5,636 nucleotides of DNA from Peptostreptococcus sp. GTDB lineage: Bacteria > Bacillota > Clostridia > Peptostreptococcales > Peptostreptococcaceae. Both the position numbers and the translations under genes were made by a program. The stretch covers positions 1 to 5,636 of the forward strand of contig JAHHSS010000092.1 in NCBI GenBank assembly GCA_020025095.1. The letters are read 5' to 3'. Below, piece by piece: positions 5,593 to 5,636 of the stretch. Under the pieces are notes generated by a model, which was given only the letters and a program-made list of their open reading frames with translations, was not told the DNA's origin and made no database searches. Each line of letters opens with the position of its first letter. Position 1 is the first letter of the stretch.

Positions 5593-5621
5593 TTTATATC
5601 ATTGAAAATAAATATAGTCAA
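5593..5621 (-). promoter_or_regulatory. SigA-type promoter of the iorAB-ptb-buk operon
   Basis: On the minus strand TTGACT (5621-5616) and TATAAA (5598-5593) are separated by exactly 17 bp, each one base from consensus. The expected transcription start is near 5586, giving a leader of about 70 nt that holds the cre box. No SigL/sigma-54 type GG-N10-GC pair is seen, unlike the BkdR-controlled ptb-buk operon of Bacillus. Confidence 0.75.
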
Positions 5622-5630
5622 CAATTTGTT
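5620..5630. promoter_or_regulatory. Small palindrome at the -35 region of the ior promoter
   Basis: AACAA and TTGTT flank one central base, a perfect 11-bp symmetric site that overlaps the upstream end of the -35 box by two bases. The spacer and -10 region hold a second inverted repeat, TATTTAT and ATAAATA around 10 bases (plus-strand span about 5591-5614). Either could be a regulator operator; AT-richness makes chance symmetry possible. Confidence 0.25.
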
Positions 5631-5636
5631 TATTAA

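Noticed and set aside
5522..5636. Sigma-54 promoter or BkdR-type control as for Bacillus ptb-buk operons
   Set aside because: No GG and GC pair with the -24/-12 spacing is present, whereas a good SigA promoter is.

Overview
The window is AT-rich, and every gene lies on the minus strand with strong GGAGG-type ribosome binding sites and SigA-type promoters. This points to a low-GC Gram-positive anaerobe of the class Clostridia that ferments amino acids, possibly of the Peptostreptococcaceae/Clostridioides type. The gene content (an oxygen-sensitive ferredoxin-dependent 2-oxoacid oxidoreductase plus an acyl-phosphate pathway) fits a strict anaerobe. The genus cannot be fixed from the sequence alone.

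Read in the direction of transcription (from high to low coordinates), the window opens with a SigA promoter (5593-5621), a near-perfect CcpA cre box (5548-5561) and a strong ribosome binding site. These lead a four-gene operon: iorA (5515-3728) and iorB (3726-3154), the two subunits of indolepyruvate:ferredoxin oxidoreductase; a phosphate butyryltransferase-family gene (3021-2125); and a butyrate kinase-family gene (2058-1003). A clear intrinsic terminator (966-998) closes the operon. The 132-bp gap between iorB and ptb holds a perfect 16-bp inverted repeat without a U-tract and a possible internal promoter. Downstream is a separate unit with its own promoter (898-926): a YheO/DauR-type regulator (809-132) with a PAS-like sensor domain and a C-terminal helix-turn-helix. 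Its mRNA leader is unusual: the only good Shine-Dalgarno sequence is 48 nt from the ATG, and a hairpin exactly fills most of that distance. The last 131 bp (1-131) hold no recognisable gene.

Together the four operon genes encode a complete route from an arylpyruvate to the free acid with ATP gain. IorAB oxidatively decarboxylates indolepyruvate, phenylpyruvate or hydroxyphenylpyruvate to the aryl-acetyl-CoA and reduces ferredoxin; the Ptb-like enzyme exchanges CoA for phosphate; the Buk-like kinase transfers the phosphate to ADP. This would be the oxidative branch of aromatic amino acid (Stickland-type) fermentation, giving indoleacetate, phenylacetate or 4-hydroxyphenylacetate. The aromatic specificity of the Ptb/Buk pair, and control by the adjacent regulator, are inferences from context. 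No aminotransferase, transporter or ferredoxin gene is present in the window.
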